A stretch of DNA of 10,656 nt. Origin: Thiobacillaceae bacterium. GTDB taxonomy: Bacteria; Pseudomonadota; Gammaproteobacteria; Burkholderiales; Thiobacillaceae. The position numbers and the translations under genes were made by a program. The stretch covers positions 1 to 10,656 of the forward strand of contig JAHENE010000048.1 of the NCBI GenBank assembly GCA_024643305.1. The letters are read 5' to 3'. Shown in pieces: positions 8,228-10,656 of this stretch (position 1 is its first letter; every line of letters begins with the position of its first letter). The notes under the pieces were generated by a model. The model was given only the letters and a program-made list of their open reading frames with translations, did no database searches and was not told the DNA's origin.

Positions 8228-9624
8228 AGCACGCCGTCAAACATATCCATTTTGTCGGTATCGGCGGTGCGGGTATGAGCGGCATTGCCGAGGTGCTGGC
8301 GAATCTGGGCTTCACGGTCTCGGGCTCCGATCTTTCGGAGAACGCCACCACCCGTCGCCTGCAAGGCTTCGGCATCAAGGTGTTCAAGGGGCACAAGACA
8401 GAACATATCGAGGGCGCGGAAGCAGTTGTGGTGTCGACCGCCGTACCTGAAGACAACCCCGAAGTGGTGGCCGCGCGCGAACACAAGATTCCCATCGTGC
8501 CGCGCGCCATGATGTTGGCTGAACTCATGCGTCTGAAGCAGGGCATTGCCATCGCTGGCACACACGGCAAAACCACCACCACTTCACTGGTGGCTTCGTG
8601 CCTGTCGGAAGCGGGCATGGATCCGACCTTCGTGATTGGGGGAAAACTTACGGCTGCCGGCGCGCATGCGCGGCTGGGCAAAGGTGATTTCCTGGTGGCC
8701 GAGGCGGACGAATCTGATGCCTCCTTCCTGTACCTCACTCCCGTCGTGGCGGTTGTCACCAATATTGATGCCGACCACATGGAAACCTATGGCCATGATT
8801 TCAATCGCCTGAAGCAGGCGTTTGTCGATTTCCTCCAGCATCTGCCTTTCTATGGCCGTGCGGTGGTCTGCGCTGATGATGCCAATGTGCGCGAGATACT
8901 GCCGCGTGTCACCAAGCCGGTGACAACTTACGGGTTTTCGGAAGAGGCGGACATCCGTGCCGAAAATGTGCGTGCCGAAGGCGCATCAATGCATTTTGAT
9001 GCGGTAATCACAAACGGTGGCATCACGCGCCTGCCGGTCACGCTTAATCTGCCGGGGCGCCACAACGTGTTGAATGCGCTGGCCGCCATCGGAGTGGCAA
9101 GCGAGGTTGGTGCGAGCAACGAAGCCATCATCAAAGCGCTGGCTGAATTCAGCGGTGTCGGCCGACGCTTCCAGCACTACGGGGAAATGCCGACGCCGGA
9201 TGGTGGCAAGGCCGTGGTTATCGACGACTACGGTCATCACCCCGTCGAGATGGCCGCAACACTTGCGGCCGCTCGCGGCGCCTATCCAGACAGAAGACTG
9301 GTGCTGGTATTCCAGCCGCACCGCTACACCCGCACGCGTGATTGCTTCGAAGATTTTGTTCGCGTGTTATCGGAGGTCGATGCCCTGGTGCTAACCGAGG
9401 TCTATCCCGCAGGAGAGCAGCCGATCGTGGCGGCGGACGGTCGCGCGTTGGTGCGCGGCGTGCGCGTCGCCGGAAAGATCGAGCCGCTGTTTGTGGAGTC
9501 GGTGGATGATCTGCCGGAAGCCGTGCGCAGCCATTTGAAGGGTGGCGACGTGGTGCTGATCATGGGTGCAGGCTCAATCGGCCAGGTGGCGGGCAAGCTG
9601 ACAGGGGCCAATCATGCAGGCTAG
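8224..9624 (+). CDS. murC: UDP-N-acetylmuramate:L-alanine ligase MurC
   Basis: Cytoplasmic ATP-dependent ligase adding L-Ala to UDP-MurNAc, the first of the four Mur ligase steps. The 466-residue product opens with the UDP-binding loop [17 protein letters not shown] (G-x-G-G-A-G-M at 12-18), then [26 protein letters not shown], the P-loop [13 protein letters not shown] from residue 111 (Lys116), [54 protein letters not shown] from 334, [11 protein letters not shown], and [12 protein letters not shown]. These cover all three Mur ligase domains. Length is within the family range (E. coli 491). It overlaps murB by 11 nt. Confidence 0.98.
   Translation: MKHAVKHIHFVGIGGAGMSGIAEVLANLGFTVSGSDLSENATTRRLQGFGIKVFKGHKTEHIEGAEAVVVSTAVPEDNPEVVAAREHKIPIVPRAMMLAELMRLKQGIAIAGTHGKTTTTSLVASCLSEAGMDPTFVIGGKLTAAGAHARLGKGDFLVAEADESDASFLYLTPVVAVVTNIDADHMETYGHDFNRLKQAFVDFLQHLPFYGRAVVCADDANVREILPRVTKPVTTYGFSEEADIRAENVRAEGASMHFDAVITNGGITRLPVTLNLPGRHNVLNALAAIGVASEVGASNEAIIKALAEFSGVGRRFQHYGEMPTPDGGKAVVIDDYGHHPVEMAATLAAARGAYPDRRLVLVFQPHRYTRTRDCFEDFVRVLSEVDALVLTEVYPAGEQPIVAADGRALVRGVRVAGKIEPLFVESVDDLPEAVRSHLKGGDVVLIMGAGSIGQVAGKLTGANHAG
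9603..9607 (+). promoter_or_regulatory. Ribosome binding site supporting the murB start
   Basis: AGGGG lies 6 nt before ATG 9614, inside the end of murC. The alternative in-frame ATG 9644 has only GAAGAG directly next to it, so 9614 is the better start. Confidence 0.55.
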
Positions 9625-10591
9625 ATATCGCGCTCCTGAAGAGATGCAAGGCGGTGCGGGTGGCCCGGTTTTGCGCGGCCGTTTCCTGCATAACGAACCC
9701 ATGTCAAAGCATGTGTCCTGGCGCGCCGGTGGAACTGCGCAGCGAGCCTACATCCCCGCAGACATTGAGGACCTGCGCCTGCTGTTGCAAGCAATACCTG
9801 TGGAAGAGCCCATCCATATGGCAGGACTGGGCAGCAATTTGCTGGTGCGCGATGGTGGCGTGCGCGGCGTGGTTTTGTTGCTGCATGGCGTGTTGAAGAA
9901 ACTGGCCCTTGAGTCTCGCAGTGTCGGCATTCCCGAAGCGCCGCAGGGTATGGGAGAAAGCGGCCTTGTCTATGCAGAGGCAGGTGTTGCGTCGCCCAAG
10001 GTGGCACGATTTGCCGCCAACCACAACCTCGTCGGCGCGGAATTTCTTGCTGGCATCCCCGGTACCGTGGGCGGCGCGCTTGCCATGAATGCAGGCTGCC
10101 ATGGCGATGAAACATGGAACCATGTGGCACAGGTGCTTACTTTGAATCGTCAAGGACAGTTAAGCGAACGTCCGCCCAGCGATTATGTGCTGGGATATCG
10201 GCATGTCGCGTTGCGAGAAGGTCATGAAGAATGGTTTATGGCGGCATGGCTGCGCTTTGCAAAGGGGGATGGTCAAGCCTCTCGTACACGCATCAAGGAA
10301 CTGCTGCAAAAGCGTATCGACACCCAGCCACTCAATTTGCCCAATGCCGGTTCGGTATTCCGCAACCCACCTGATGACCATGCGGCACGCCTTATCGAGG
10401 TGTGTGGCTTGAAGGGGGTGCGTGTCGGAAACGCTCAGATATCAGAAAAGCATGCCAATTTCATCGTCAACCTGGGTGGAGCAACTGCGGCGGACATTGA
10501 GGCGCTGATCGAGAAAGTTGAAGAAACCGTTGAGGCGAAGACAAATATTCGCCTGATCCGTGAAGTGCGAATTATTGGAGACAGGTTGTGA
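9614..10591 (+). CDS. murB: UDP-N-acetylenolpyruvoylglucosamine reductase MurB (type II-like)
   Basis: FAD- and NADPH-dependent enzyme that reduces UDP-GlcNAc-enolpyruvate to UDP-MurNAc, the substrate of MurC. The 325-residue product has an N-terminal FAD-binding part with [12 protein letters not shown] from residue 71, [19 protein letters not shown] from 146, YRHVAL with the Arg expected in the active site, NAGSVFRNP from 244 with Ser247 as the likely proton donor (Ser229 in E. coli), and [22 protein letters not shown] near the end. Length and the GSVFRNP / SEKHANF pattern fit the shorter type II MurB, whereas E. coli MurB is type I. A stretch around residues 103-114 looks like a small family-variable insertion. 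It overlaps murC by 11 nt, and its stop overlaps a GTG that may start the next gene. Confidence 0.96.
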   Translation: MQARYRAPEEMQGGAGGPVLRGRFLHNEPMSKHVSWRAGGTAQRAYIPADIEDLRLLLQAIPVEEPIHMAGLGSNLLVRDGGVRGVVLLLHGVLKKLALESRSVGIPEAPQGMGESGLVYAEAGVASPKVARFAANHNLVGAEFLAGIPGTVGGALAMNAGCHGDETWNHVAQVLTLNRQGQLSERPPSDYVLGYRHVALREGHEEWFMAAWLRFAKGDGQASRTRIKELLQKRIDTQPLNLPNAGSVFRNPPDDHAARLIEVCGLKGVRVGNAQISEKHANFIVNLGGATAADIEALIEKVEETVEAKTNIRLIREVRIIGDRL

Positions 10592-10656
10592 AGAAGTTTG
10601 GGAAGGTGGGTATGGCGATGCCGACTTGTCGGGTGCGAAGCACCCAGGAGCAGGTG
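10588..10656 (+). CDS. Possible start of a ddl-like gene, 3' partial (running off the window)
   Basis: GTG 10588 overlaps the murB stop as GTGA and the frame stays open to the end of the window (23 codons). The first residues KKFGKV resemble the start of D-alanine-D-alanine ligase, the gene expected here in a dcw cluster. The following residues (GMAMPTCRVRSTQEQV) do not show the VLxGGxSAERE motif that should come next. ATG 10612, with GGGAAGGTGGG in front of it, is an alternative start in the same frame. The gene may be disrupted, the sequence may be chimeric here, or this may be another gene. Confidence 0.3.
   Translation, partial: MKKFGKVGMAMPTCRVRSTQEQV
10631..10645 (+). repeat. Perfect short inverted repeat (hairpin) downstream of murB
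   Basis: GGGTGC and GCACCC pair perfectly over 6 bp around a GAA loop. No T-run follows, so it does not look like a rho-independent terminator. It may be part of a REP-like or other dispersed palindromic element, or chance. Confidence 0.5.

Noticed and set aside
10631..10645. Hairpin after murB as a transcription terminator
   Set aside because: The stem is only 6 bp and no T-run follows. Termination within the dcw cluster before ddl would also be unexpected.

Overview
The window is a continuous piece of the bacterial division and cell wall (dcw) cluster, with every gene on the + strand. The order is ftsI (3' part), murE, murF, mraY, murD, ftsW, murG, an 18-codon mini-ORF, murC, murB, and the first codons of a gene in the position where ddl is expected. 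Gene order, the moderately high GC content, and the style of the proteins (meso-DAP-type MurE, a MurB that looks like the short type II form, 361-residue MraY) suggest a Gram-negative proteobacterium, most likely a betaproteobacterium of the Nitrosomonadales/Gallionellales kind. That placement comes from recalled family features and no search was run.

Layout: 1-711 encodes the C-terminal transpeptidase half of FtsI (PBP3). At about 701-711 the FtsI-like sequence stops and MurE-like sequence starts in another frame. The FtsI C-terminus, the ftsI-murE boundary and the MurE N-terminus all appear to be missing. From 695 to 10591 seven further intact dcw genes (murF, mraY, murD, ftsW, murG, murC, murB) follow the truncated murE. 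No gap exceeds 49 nt, and that gap is itself filled by the mini-ORF. After murB (10592-10656) an open frame begins like a Ddl but departs from it after a few residues, next to a perfect small hairpin.

How the genes work together: MurC, MurD, MurE and MurF add L-Ala, D-Glu, meso-DAP and D-Ala-D-Ala in turn to UDP-MurNAc, which MurB makes by reduction. MraY moves the MurNAc-pentapeptide to undecaprenyl phosphate (lipid I) and MurG adds GlcNAc (lipid II). FtsW polymerises lipid II and FtsI crosslinks the new glycan at the septum. Start and stop codons overlap at almost every junction (ATGA, GTGA or TGATG), so the block reads as one transcript with stepwise translational coupling. No internal promoter or terminator was recognised.

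Most of the region is ordinary core-genome content and I see no new biological system. The points worth a second look are the ftsI/murE junction, the mini-ORF built on a degenerate heptamer repeat between murG and murC, and the break in the expected ddl start beside a hairpin.
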